From NCBI GenBank assembly GCA_964537965.1, contig CAZIDB010000078.1, positions 1 through 18,852 of the forward strand: a stretch of DNA of 18,852 bases, given 5' to 3'. Under the pieces are notes generated by a model. That model had not been told where the DNA came from, searched no databases, and saw only the letters and a list, made by a program, of their open reading frames with translations. Shown here in pieces: positions 7,300-15,749 of this stretch; position 1 is the first letter of the stretch, and each line of letters starts with the position of its first letter. The position numbers were made by a program, and so were the translations under genes. This DNA comes from SURF-24 sp964537965 (lineage in GTDB: Bacteria > Bacteroidota > Ignavibacteria > Ignavibacteriales > SURF-24).

Positions 7300-8973
7300 A
7301 TGCATTGCAAGAATATCTTTTCAGTTCCATTAACCACACTTACAATTTCCCTTTTTCTCTCAGTTAACTTACTTGAAGGTCAGATAAAAGAGAATAAACA
7401 TTTTCAATTCAATTCGCGGCAAATTGAAATTTGTCGCGGACAAAACATTCCGCAGCATTATCTTCCGGATAAAAAAATAATTGAATTTGAAAATCCTCCA
7501 AACCAATCCTCCGGAATAAAAAATATACCCCGTAATTTTCCTGAACAAGTTCCTGTTTCCCGATCATTAAATAAAAACAACGAAACGATATATCTTGTTG
7601 ATACTGTAGTTGTATATTCAACAACAGATACATCGCGGTATATTTATACTTATAATGGTGATGGCCAACAGACTGGTTGCCTTGTAGAAAAATGGGAAAA
7701 CGGTCAGTGGATAGCGGAAACCAGAACTTCTTATACCTATGATGCAAATAAAAATCCACTTACTGAACTTGACGAAAAGTGGGAGAATAATCAATGGGTT
7801 ACCACAGGTGAAGGTACATCTACATATGATGCAAATGGCAATGAGATATCTTATTTGTATAAAGAGTGGGAAAACGGACAAATGATAAGCGGGTACCGTT
7901 CCTTTTTTACTTACGATGTGAAAGGGTATCTAATTTTATATACTGGTGAATACTGGTCAAACAATCAATGGATTTTCTACACACGCGAGACCATGACTTA
8001 TGATACAAATGGTAACCGGACTTCCTATTTATATGAAATTTGGGAAACTGACCATTGGAAAAATACTACACGGTATACTTATACTTATGATGTTAATAGA
8101 AACATACTTACTGAGCTGGATGAAGAATGGGAGAATGATCAATGGGTAAATTATTCCCGCAGCACATATACCTATGATGCAAACGGTAATCAAACGACTT
8201 CTACTTATGAAGAGTGGGAAACTGATCATTGGGTAAACTCTTCTCGTGTTACCTACTTGTATGATATAAATGGTAATTGGATAGGTTCGCAGTATGAGAC
8301 TTGGGAAAATGATCAATGGGTATATAACTTCCGTTCTACCTTTGTATTAAGTTCAGAAGGTTATGTTCTTTCACGGTTATATGAATTCTGGATGATAGAC
8401 CAATGGGTAAATTATAACCGCTATACATTTACCTATGATGCAAATGGTAACCAGCTTTCTTATTTAAGTGAAAACTGGGTGAACAATCAGTGGGAAAATA
8501 GCGGACGTGCGAATTATACATATGATGAAAACGGAAATACTATTTTGTATTTTGCTGAAGAATGGAAAAACTCTGCCTGGACACCATATGATAATTACTT
8601 TTCAACATATGATGATGCCGGAAATTATAACTCTTTTTATGGTTACAGAATTTCTGTCCATTATAAAATACTTGCAACAGAAGTAAATGATGATGGTTTA
8701 GTTACACCCGCATCTTTTAAGTTGCATCAGAATTATCCTAATCCATTCAATCCTGTAACAAATATTAGTTATGATGTACCCAAAGAAGGGCAAGTAACCA
8801 TAAAGATCTATAACACTCTTGGAATGGAGGTAACAACTCTGGTAAATGAATATAAGCAAGCCGGGAATTATAAAATATCATTTGATGCGGGCAAATTAAC
8901 AAGCGGAGTTTACTTTTATAAACTAGAATCGGGCAATTATTCATCTGTAAAGAAAATGGTGTTGTTAAGATAG
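7300..8973 (+). CDS. Exported 29-residue YD-like repeat protein with type IX sorting domain
   Basis: A 557-residue exported protein. It has an N-terminal signal peptide (hydrophobic core about 8-25) and a linker to about 115. Eleven consecutive repeats of exactly 29 residues follow (116-434), with consensus YTYDANGN-x4-LYExWENDQWVN-x2-Rx(S/T), then a partial twelfth (435 to about 452). The C-terminal signal (473-557) has NYPNPFNP, IYNTLGMEV, GNYKISFDA and GVYFYKL. YTYDANGN recalls the YD repeats of RHS/teneurin shells, but the period is longer, Trp is regular (WExxQW) and no toxin or RHS core motif is present. The C-terminal signal is the type A substrate signal of the type IX system, so the protein is expected at the cell surface or outside. 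AGGAGG at 7289-7294 sets the start. The function is unknown; adhesion or matrix roles are possible. Confidence 0.85.
   Translation: MHCKNIFSVPLTTLTISLFLSVNLLEGQIKENKHFQFNSRQIEICRGQNIPQHYLPDKKIIEFENPPNQSSGIKNIPRNFPEQVPVSRSLNKNNETIYLVDTVVVYSTTDTSRYIYTYNGDGQQTGCLVEKWENGQWIAETRTSYTYDANKNPLTELDEKWENNQWVTTGEGTSTYDANGNEISYLYKEWENGQMISGYRSFFTYDVKGYLILYTGEYWSNNQWIFYTRETMTYDTNGNRTSYLYEIWETDHWKNTTRYTYTYDVNRNILTELDEEWENDQWVNYSRSTYTYDANGNQTTSTYEEWETDHWVNSSRVTYLYDINGNWIGSQYETWENDQWVYNFRSTFVLSSEGYVLSRLYEFWMIDQWVNYNRYTFTYDANGNQLSYLSENWVNNQWENSGRANYTYDENGNTILYFAEEWKNSAWTPYDNYFSTYDDAGNYNSFYGYRISVHYKILATEVNDDGLVTPASFKLHQNYPNPFNPVTNISYDVPKEGQVTIKIYNTLGMEVTTLVNEYKQAGNYKISFDAGKLTSGVYFYKLESGNYSSVKKMVLLR
7645..8601 (+). 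repeat. Eleven tandem 87-bp coding repeats (29 residues each)
   Basis: Units begin at 7645 and every 87 bp after that, with no insertion or deletion in eleven copies. Copies differ in sequence: those at 7732 and 8080 share LTELDE, and those at 7993 and 8167 share WETDHW, a sign of duplication in blocks. The copy at 8254-8340 is followed by the most divergent one (8341-8427, lacking the YD pair). Strict length with drifting sequence indicates selection on a repeating fold. Confidence 0.9.
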
Positions 8974-8976
8974 ATT

Positions 8977-9185
8977 GGTTACTTTAGTACATTCCGATTA
9001 AATTCAGGATACTTAGCCACCTTTTGTTATCTGGTTGTTGAGTAGACCTATGAAGTCGGGCGTATCGAAACAACCACTATGGCAGTTACTTCGATACGTT
9101 CCGAATAAATTCGGAACACTCAGTAACCTTTTTATTGAGGTTGTGTAGTAATACTGAAGGAAGCGAAGAATGTACCGAAACATAC
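8977..9185. repeat. Cluster of four REP-like palindromic units (B'-A-B-A')
   Basis: Two kinds of imperfect palindrome alternate. Unit A (9032-9076) runs from TGGTTGTT to AACAACCA and contains GAGTAGACC and CGTATCGAA. Unit B (9085-9128) runs from AGTTACT to AGTAACC around a perfect TTCCGAAT-AA-ATTCGGAA. A decayed B lies at 8977-9021 (GGTTACT...GCCACC) and a decayed A at 9139 to about 9185. CGTATCGAA (9061-9069) and TTCGATACG (9090-9098) are exact inverse copies linking A and B. This looks like REP/REPIN-type non-autonomous repeats dispersed by a RAYT transposase encoded elsewhere. The region lies between two convergent-free, same-strand genes and encodes no protein. Confidence 0.7.
9085..9128. 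repeat. Best-preserved REP-like unit (B), strong hairpin
   Basis: The 8-bp arms TTCCGAAT (9099-9106) and ATTCGGAA (9109-9116) are perfectly complementary around two A bases, inside weaker flanking arms AGTTACT/AGTAACC. Transcribed, it would form a stable hairpin, so it could also protect or end the message of the repeat-protein gene that stops at 8973. There is no U-tract directly after it, so a repeat is preferred over a terminator. Confidence 0.65.
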
Positions 9186-9321
9186 TTTGTACTTTACCAA
9201 TCAATCTTAAATATAAATTATCGGTAAACGGGTGAATTATTTTAGTGATGCATACTTGTACTTTATCTAAGAAAAATTCTTACATTTACATCGGCTTCTG
9301 TAAATAAAATTAAATTTTGTC

Positions 9322-11382
9322 GTGAAAGTAAAATTTCAATCAAATATAAATGCTGCCCTGTTTTTAATTATCATTTGCTGCAATTTAATTTCGGCTCAAA
9401 CGAAGACTTATCATTATGTACCTGTAGCTAATAAAACACTCGGTATCTGGCCTGATACTGATACCTGGGTGAATAATAAATTCCTAGTACTTCGTGATAA
9501 ATGGGGCTTCTCTAAAGTTTTAATTCCGGCTTCATCACCCGGTGAAGATTATTCATATATGTATAATAACGCACTTGCTGCAGGGTTTAATATGGATAAT
9601 TTACTTTTAATAATAAGACATACTAATTATCAGTTTGCTGTTGATAATTTTCCATCTAAATATTATTACATAGGAGAAGCAGTAGAGCATAACTGCGAAG
9701 GACGACCAACTGCACAAGATAAAGTCTATTCAGCTAATGACCTGACTACGATTTCGAATTATATAAAATCCAAGCGTCCTGCTTCCAAATTAGTTATTGA
9801 TGGTTATAAAAGATGCAGCCATTTAATAATTGCCGGCGGCATAGCAGATAAAATTTTGTATTCGTCTTATGTTAATTGGAACAGTACAGGCATTCCGATT
9901 TGCCACGTTAACCTTGGCTGGGGAGATAATTGGGAAAGTCCCTGGCTTGAAGGAGCAGGAAACCAATCCGATAGCTGGAGAGATATGAAGAGAATATTCG
10001 GCAGTAAATTTTCCTGGAGCTGGATGCATGCTAACGGTGATGACTATTATGATCTATTTAGAACAGCAAATGAATTAGGTTTGGAGACAATATGGCTTTA
10101 TTCCTATGATCTGGTAGACCCTGCTAAACTGGAAATATTCTGTAATGCTGCTGCAAATGCAGGCTGGCTACAAAAAGTAGAGGATGCTAACGTTCAGGCA
10201 GTGGATATCAGTATTACTTATCCATCAAGCCCGGCTCCGTTAAAACTTGGTGAAAGTATAACAACTTCTGGTACTATAAGCGGAAGTGGAAGCGGTATTG
10301 TAAATTATAAATGGCAGTGGAAAAAACCCGGAGCTATAGATTTCGAAGATATAACGGGAGTAATGGAAGCCGTTACAATGACAAACGGAACAGCTGATAT
10401 CCTAAGTGTTATATCAAATCCATTTACAGAAATTGGTTCATATACATTTCGGATAATTACAACAATTCCAAATACTATTACATCAAATGAAAAGCAAGTG
10501 ATTGTTGAATTGAACAAACCCGATTTACGAATTTCTTATATAAGTTTAAATAAACAGGAAGTTTTTGCGGGTGAACAGGTAACAATAAGTTACAGAGTTG
10601 AAAATATTGGCTCCGGCAAAGCGGAAGCATCAAGAGTTGGTTTTTATTATAACCCAACACCTTATGCCCCGGATTATTTTTTAGATTTTGCCGATGAATC
10701 AACTATTCAACCTGGAACTACCACCACAACAAGGACAAAAGTGATAACGATTCCTGATGATTGGGAAACCGGAATTTATTATATGATTGCAATTGCAGAT
10801 TATCAGAATGTATTAGCTGAATCTGATGAAGGAAATAACAGAAGCAGCACACAAATAAATTTTTTGCAATCCTGTGATGTAAGCGGTACAATACTTTATG
10901 ATGGAATTCCTGAATTTGGATTGGCTAATTGCAGTATTAAACTTAAGAATAATGAACATTTAACTACATACACTAAAACAAGCGATGCAAACGGGAATTT
11001 TACATTTACAAATATTCCCTTTGGAGAATACAGTATCTCCTTCCAGAGTAATTTAGCGTTAAGCAGCGTTAATGCAGCAGATGCCCTTCTGGTTGTTAAA
11101 TATTATGTTGGAATGACTGGACTGGATGAATTCCAATTAATTGCTGCAAATGTAAGTAATAATAAGGTTGTAAACAGCGGAGACGCTTTATTAATACTTC
11201 AGAGATATCTTGGAATAATAACAGTATTTCCAAACAACAAACCTGACTGGCTGTTTAACTACCCGACTTCTCATTTTATCGTAAATCAACCTCAGAAAAA
11301 TCTGACAGTCAAATGTATTGAATCAGGTGATGTAAATAAGTCATTTAAAATAGAAAATGAAGTGATTATTGATGACAAATAA
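9322..11382 (+). CDS. Exported multidomain protein: barrel-like domain, one Ig+CARDB module, dockerin-like end
   Basis: A 686-residue exported protein. The GTG start is chosen because it gives a clean signal peptide (hydrophobic core 11-22, cleavage likely at ISA-Q, residue 25/26) and no ATG lies nearby; no ribosome site is seen. Residues about 28-287 form a domain I cannot name; alternating strands and helices (GFSKVLIP, NLLLIIRH, YYYIGEAVEH, KLVIDGYKRC, FSWSWMH, ETIWLYSYD) suggest a TIM barrel like those of glycoside hydrolases, with E119/E122 as candidate acids (inference). Residues 291-518 are one module: an Ig-like half (NYKWQWKKPG) and a CARDB half ending LAESDEGNN. A carboxypeptidase-regulatory-like fold (about 521-575) and a dockerin-like pair (about 581-632) follow. 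No type IX sorting signal is visible at the C-terminus. A paralog begins 25 bp downstream. Confidence 0.8.
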   Translation: MKVKFQSNINAALFLIIICCNLISAQTKTYHYVPVANKTLGIWPDTDTWVNNKFLVLRDKWGFSKVLIPASSPGEDYSYMYNNALAAGFNMDNLLLIIRHTNYQFAVDNFPSKYYYIGEAVEHNCEGRPTAQDKVYSANDLTTISNYIKSKRPASKLVIDGYKRCSHLIIAGGIADKILYSSYVNWNSTGIPICHVNLGWGDNWESPWLEGAGNQSDSWRDMKRIFGSKFSWSWMHANGDDYYDLFRTANELGLETIWLYSYDLVDPAKLEIFCNAAANAGWLQKVEDANVQAVDISITYPSSPAPLKLGESITTSGTISGSGSGIVNYKWQWKKPGAIDFEDITGVMEAVTMTNGTADILSVISNPFTEIGSYTFRIITTIPNTITSNEKQVIVELNKPDLRISYISLNKQEVFAGEQVTISYRVENIGSGKAEASRVGFYYNPTPYAPDYFLDFADESTIQPGTTTTTRTKVITIPDDWETGIYYMIAIADYQNVLAESDEGNNRSSTQINFLQSCDVSGTILYDGIPEFGLANCSIKLKNNEHLTTYTKTSDANGNFTFTNIPFGEYSISFQSNLALSSVNAADALLVVKYYVGMTGLDEFQLIAANVSNNKVVNSGDALLILQRYLGIITVFPNNKPDWLFNYPTSHFIVNQPQKNLTVKCIESGDVNKSFKIENEVIIDDK

Positions 11383-11407
11383 ATGAAATGTTCTGGGGGA
11401 AATTGAA

Positions 11408-14400
11408 TTGAAGAATAATCCGGTTAATATGATGAAAAATTTTAAAGTAAATATAAATTTTTTTATTGTTTTAATTTTTATTAACATAACTTCAATTTAC
11501 GCACAATCCTCCGGTACATATTATATTCCTGTCGCGACTAAGAAAATTGCAATCTGGCCTGATGAAGATACATGGAACAATAATAAGTTTGCTCCACTTC
11601 ACAATAAATGGGGTTTTTCAAAAGTATTAATTAATTCATCCACTCCGGCTTATGATCGGTCAGCACAATACATAAATGCAATTGCCGCCGGTTTCGATGT
11701 AAATAACCTTATGATGATTATTCATCGTGAAGATTATCAATTTGTTGTTGATAATTTTCCAAGCTACTACTACTATATTGGCGAATCAGTTGAGCACAAG
11801 TGTAATGGTACCCCAACTATTGGTGATCAGCTTTATTCGGATACTGAATTAAGACAGATTTCAAACTATATAAAATCTAAAAGACCTTCCTCCAAATTGG
11901 TAACCGATGGATATAAAAGATGCAGTCATTTGGTTATTGCCGGTGGAATTGTTGATGAGATGCTGTATTCATCATATGTAAACTGGAACGAATTAAATGT
12001 GCCAATCTGCAATACCAATATTCCTTGGGGAGATGATGTTGAAAATCCGTGGCTGGAAGGTTCCAGTAATCAATCAGATAGCTGGAGAAATATGAAACAA
12101 ATCTTCGGCAGTAAATTTTCAATGAGCTGGATGCATGCTCAGGATGATGAATATGATGCGTTGTTTCAAACAGCAACTGAACTTGGATTAAAAACTATCT
12201 GGTTATATTCATACGACAGGGTTGATTCGGCACGGCTACAAATCTTTTGCGATGCGGCTGTTAAAGCAGGGTGGCTGCAGAAGATTGAACCGGAACCACC
12301 TTTCGAAGTTCAGGCAGCAACAATTAATATAACTTATCTTTCAAGCCCTGCTTCATTAAAGCTTGGTGAAAATATTACAACTTCGGGCAATTTGACTGGA
12401 AGCGGAAATGGTACAGTAAGTTATAAATGGCAATGGAAAAAACCGGGCAGCCAGGTTTTTGAAGATATAAGCGCGACAATTGAGACAACAACTATGACTG
12501 ACGGTAGTGCAGAAATAATTAGTACATCCGGCAATCCTTTTACTGAAACCGGAGTTTACACTTTCCGGATTATAACTACAAATCCAAATGAAGTAACTTC
12601 GAATGAAATACAAATTGTTGTAGAATTAGCACAACCTGATTTAATAATATCCTCGGTTACAACTGATAAAAATTCTTATCAGTCAGGGGAGCAAGTTACC
12701 ATAAATTATATTGTCACGAACCAGGGGAATAAAGAAGCCGGAGATTCAAGAGTTGGATTTTATTACAGCACTGTCCAGAATTCACCGGATAATTTTTTAG
12801 AATTTGCTGATGAATCAGGATTAGCTGCAGGAGCATCAACTCCAACTAGAACAAAAGTAATAACACTTCCGGCAAATCTGCCAACCGGAACATATTATAT
12901 AATTGTCTCAGCAGATTATTTAAGTGAAATTTCAGAATCAAATGAGGGTAACAACAATAACAGCTCACAGATAAGCCTAACAAAATTTGAAGTACAGAAT
13001 ATTACCATTGAATTAACTTACCCTTCTATTCCTGCTACTTTAAAGTTGGGTGAAAATATTACAACATCCGGAACAATAACCGGTAGTGGCAGTGGAATTG
13101 TGTCTTATAAATGGCAATGGAAGAGGCCTGGTAGTTTGATCTTCGAAGATATAACAGGAGTAATAGAAACTTCAACGATGCTAAACGGCAGCGCAAGCAT
13201 TGGTAGTTCGGCTTTCAATCCTTTTAGTGAAGTTGGCACTTATACTTTCAGAGCTATAACTATAAATCCAAATGCAGTTACATCAAATGAAAAACAAGTA
13301 ACAGTTGAAATTGGTCAGCCAGATATTTTGATTTCCACTATCACTTTAAATAAAAGCTCGGTGCAAACCGGAGAACAGATTATCATTAATTATGTTGTTT
13401 CTAACCAGGGCAATATAAAAGCAGCAGCTTACAAGGTTGGATTTTATTACAGTTCAACACAAAACTCACCTGATAATTTTTTAGGTTATGCAGATGAATC
13501 AACTTTAGCAGCAGGTGCTTCAACTCCTTTAAGAAATAAGACGTTAACCATACCGGCAAATTTAACGGCGGGCACTTATTACATTGTTGTTTTGGGAGAT
13601 TATCCGAATGAACTGGCGGAATCTGATGAATTGAATAATGTAAACAGCAGACAGGTAAGTATAACAAAATTTGAAGTGCAGAATGTTGCAATAGAAATAA
13701 CTTATCCAACAAGTCCTGCTGCATTAAAACTTGGTGAAAGTATAACTACATCAGGAATAATAACCGGAATAGGTAATGGACAAGTAAATTACAAATGGCA
13801 GTGGAAAAGACCGGGCAGCTTAACTTTTGAAGACATAACCGGAGTTAATGAATCTGCAACAATGCTAAATGGAAGTGCAAATATAAACAGCTCAGCTTCA
13901 AATCCATTTACGGAGGTTGGTACATATACGCTTCGTGTAATTACAACTTCTCCAAATAATGTAACAACAAATGAAAAGCAAATTACAGTAGAATTAGCTC
14001 AGGCTGATTTATCAATCTCTTCTTTTAGTTTAGATAAGAGTTCTGTTCAATCTGGCGAACAGGTAACTATAAGTTATATGCTGACGAATACTGGTAATGG
14101 AAATGCAGGAACTTCGAAGACAGGTTTTTATTACAGCACTTCGCAAACTTTACCTGAACATTTTTTAGGCTATTCGGATGAATCAGTTTTAGCTCCCGGT
14201 ACTTCAACATCAACAAGAACTAAAATATTAACTATACCTAATACATTAACGACAGGTATTTATTATATAATTGCGGTTGCCGATTATCAGAACGTAATTA
14301 TTGAAGCAGATGAAACAAACAACATTAACAATGCCCAGCTTAACGTGACCAAATTTTTATTGGGGAATGTTACAATTGAAGTAAACTCTTCTTCAAATCC

Positions 14401-15526
14401 TGTAGCGTTAATTCCCGGTGAAAGCGTAAAAACTTCCGGTACAATAACAGGTAGTGGTAACGGTGCAGTAAATTATAAGTGGCAGTGGAAAAAACCTAAT
14501 AGCGCTGCGTTCGAAGATATAACCGGTGTTACAGAAACTACAACAATGATAAATGGAAATGCGATTATAACCGGTACGACAAGTAATATTTTTACATCAG
14601 TGGGAACATATTTAATACGGGTTATGACTACTGAACCGAATGCAGTCGTATCTAATGAAATACAAATAACAGTTACGGCAGCACAACCGGATTTGATAAT
14701 ATCTACAGTTGAACTTGATAAGAGTAGCATTCGTCCCGGCGAAAAGATTAATGTCAGCTATATTGTTGAAAATCTTGGGAATAGTACTGCCGGTGTATCC
14801 AGAGTTGGTTTTTTTATAAGTGCGACACAAAATTCGCATGGTAATTTTATTGAATATGTAAATGAAATAAGTTTAAATGCAGGTGATGCAACACAGCCAA
14901 GAACAAAAGCCCTAACAATACCAACAGACTATTCAAATGGAACGTATTATATTTTTGTTGTAGCAGACTACCTGAATGAATTAAGCGAATCTGATGAACT
15001 TAACAATAATGCTAGCAGCCAATTTATAGTTCAATTAACATCATCATCAATAAACGGTACGATCATTTATAAAGGTATTCCGGAATTTGGGCTATCTAAC
15101 TGCATAATAGAGTTAACCAATACTGCAAATGATTACAATTATTCAGTTGAAACCGATGCAAATGGTAATTTTACTCTGAACAATATTCCTTTCGGTGAAT
15201 ATAATATTTTGTTTATACCACAGACCAATATTAAAAGTATTAATGCTGCAGATGCTTTAATTGTTGTCAGGTATTTTGCCGGTCTGGAAATTCTTAATGA
15301 ACTTCAGTTACTTGCTGCAAATGTTAATAACAATAATCTTGTTAACAGCGGCGATGCATTATTAATATTACAAAGGTACCTTGGAGTAATAAATGAATAT
15401 CCCAACAATAAACCTGACTGGGTATTCTCATTTACAGATGATATTTATGTTGTAAATCAGCCCGAACAGCAATTGGTAATTTATTGCCTCGCAACAGGTG
15501 ATGTCAACAGATCCATGCAACCATAA
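11408..15526 (+). CDS. Giant paralog: barrel-like domain, four Ig+CARDB modules, dockerin-like end
   Basis: A 1372-residue protein with the same architecture as the gene just upstream: signal peptide (hydrophobic core about 16-30, IYA-Q), unnamed N-terminal domain (about 37-292, with GESVEH at 125-130 and TIWLYSYD at 263-270), then four Ig+CARDB modules at 301-528, 529-756, 757-984 and 985-1212, each exactly 228 residues, a regulatory-like beta fold (about 1215-1270) and a dockerin-like pair (about 1277-1327). CARDB halves end in xxEsdExNN motifs (SESNEGNN, AESDELNN, IEADETNN, SESDELNN). The TTG start at 11408 follows GGGGGA by 7 bases; ATG 11429 or 11432 is possible and would keep the signal peptide. 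With only 25 bp between genes, the pair is probably co-transcribed. An extracellular binding or scaffolding role is likely; the ligand is unknown. Confidence 0.8.
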   Translation: MKNNPVNMMKNFKVNINFFIVLIFINITSIYAQSSGTYYIPVATKKIAIWPDEDTWNNNKFAPLHNKWGFSKVLINSSTPAYDRSAQYINAIAAGFDVNNLMMIIHREDYQFVVDNFPSYYYYIGESVEHKCNGTPTIGDQLYSDTELRQISNYIKSKRPSSKLVTDGYKRCSHLVIAGGIVDEMLYSSYVNWNELNVPICNTNIPWGDDVENPWLEGSSNQSDSWRNMKQIFGSKFSMSWMHAQDDEYDALFQTATELGLKTIWLYSYDRVDSARLQIFCDAAVKAGWLQKIEPEPPFEVQAATINITYLSSPASLKLGENITTSGNLTGSGNGTVSYKWQWKKPGSQVFEDISATIETTTMTDGSAEIISTSGNPFTETGVYTFRIITTNPNEVTSNEIQIVVELAQPDLIISSVTTDKNSYQSGEQVTINYIVTNQGNKEAGDSRVGFYYSTVQNSPDNFLEFADESGLAAGASTPTRTKVITLPANLPTGTYYIIVSADYLSEISESNEGNNNNSSQISLTKFEVQNITIELTYPSIPATLKLGENITTSGTITGSGSGIVSYKWQWKRPGSLIFEDITGVIETSTMLNGSASIGSSAFNPFSEVGTYTFRAITINPNAVTSNEKQVTVEIGQPDILISTITLNKSSVQTGEQIIINYVVSNQGNIKAAAYKVGFYYSSTQNSPDNFLGYADESTLAAGASTPLRNKTLTIPANLTAGTYYIVVLGDYPNELAESDELNNVNSRQVSITKFEVQNVAIEITYPTSPAALKLGESITTSGIITGIGNGQVNYKWQWKRPGSLTFEDITGVNESATMLNGSANINSSASNPFTEVGTYTLRVITTSPNNVTTNEKQITVELAQADLSISSFSLDKSSVQSGEQVTISYMLTNTGNGNAGTSKTGFYYSTSQTLPEHFLGYSDESVLAPGTSTSTRTKILTIPNTLTTGIYYIIAVADYQNVIIEADETNNINNAQLNVTKFLLGNVTIEVNSSSNPVALIPGESVKTSGTITGSGNGAVNYKWQWKKPNSAAFEDITGVTETTTMINGNAIITGTTSNIFTSVGTYLIRVMTTEPNAVVSNEIQITVTAAQPDLIISTVELDKSSIRPGEKINVSYIVENLGNSTAGVSRVGFFISATQNSHGNFIEYVNEISLNAGDATQPRTKALTIPTDYSNGTYYIFVVADYLNELSESDELNNNASSQFIVQLTSSSINGTIIYKGIPEFGLSNCIIELTNTANDYNYSVETDANGNFTLNNIPFGEYNILFIPQTNIKSINAADALIVVRYFAGLEILNELQLLAANVNNNNLVNSGDALLILQRYLGVINEYPNNKPDWVFSFTDDIYVVNQPEQQLVIYCLATGDVNRSMQP
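12308..15043 (+). repeat. Four tandem 684-bp coding modules
   Basis: Modules start at 12308, 12992, 13676 and 14360, each 684 bp with no length change, encoding one Ig-like plus one CARDB domain. Shared anchors are KLGE(N/S)ITTSG, YKWQWK(K/R)PGS, FEDI, NPF(T/S)E and GEQVTI. The fourth copy is the most divergent (it has LIPGESVKTSG and lacks the FEVQN lead-in). The single module of the upstream gene (10192-10875) has the same length, so the array grew by unequal exchange within the longer gene, or shrank in the shorter one. Confidence 0.9.
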
Positions 15527-15749
15527 ATAAGTAATTTCTAAAATTGGCTATAAGATTATTGACTTATCAAAAGTATTTTTTCCATTTTAAAAAAAAGATA
15601 GGGATACAAAAATGAGCATCTACAAAGAAGATATTCTAAGTAGATCAATCGTTAAATATTTTATTAAACGTGATGCTACATTGAATAATATTTATTAACT
15701 TTTTGAACAGAAAATGGAAATTCTTTTTATTGTTAAGGAGAAAAAATAG
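15527..15749. other. Intergenic region before the carotenoid operon
   Basis: 223 bp of very AT-rich DNA that must carry the promoter of the desaturase gene. TAACTTTT at 15695-15702 resembles the Bacteroidota -7 box TAnnTTTG, but no good -33 element is placed right. A 28-codon frame (15612-15698, MSIYKEDILSRSIVKYFIKR...) has no convincing ribosome site or family, so it is not called as a gene. Confidence 0.35.

Noticed and set aside
7409..8316. Minus-strand frames within the 29-residue repeat gene
   Set aside because: They repeat with the same 87-bp period because they mirror the plus-strand repeats; the plus strand has a signal peptide, ribosome site and sorting domain.
7645..8601. Regular spacing suggested a CRISPR array
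   Set aside because: The 87-bp units have no constant repeat/variable spacer split; the whole unit is one open coding repeat.
9013..9204. Minus-strand frame of 63 codons
   Set aside because: It is translated from the REP-like palindromes and would not be a gene.
9256..9288. TTG (9256-9258) and TACATTTA (9281-9288) as a promoter for the paralog pair
   Set aside because: Spacing of 22 bases is slightly long and the box is imperfect; plausible but not above background.
15612..15698. 28-codon frame before the desaturase gene
   Set aside because: Weak ribosome site, no family pattern, and it occupies what should be the promoter region of the operon.
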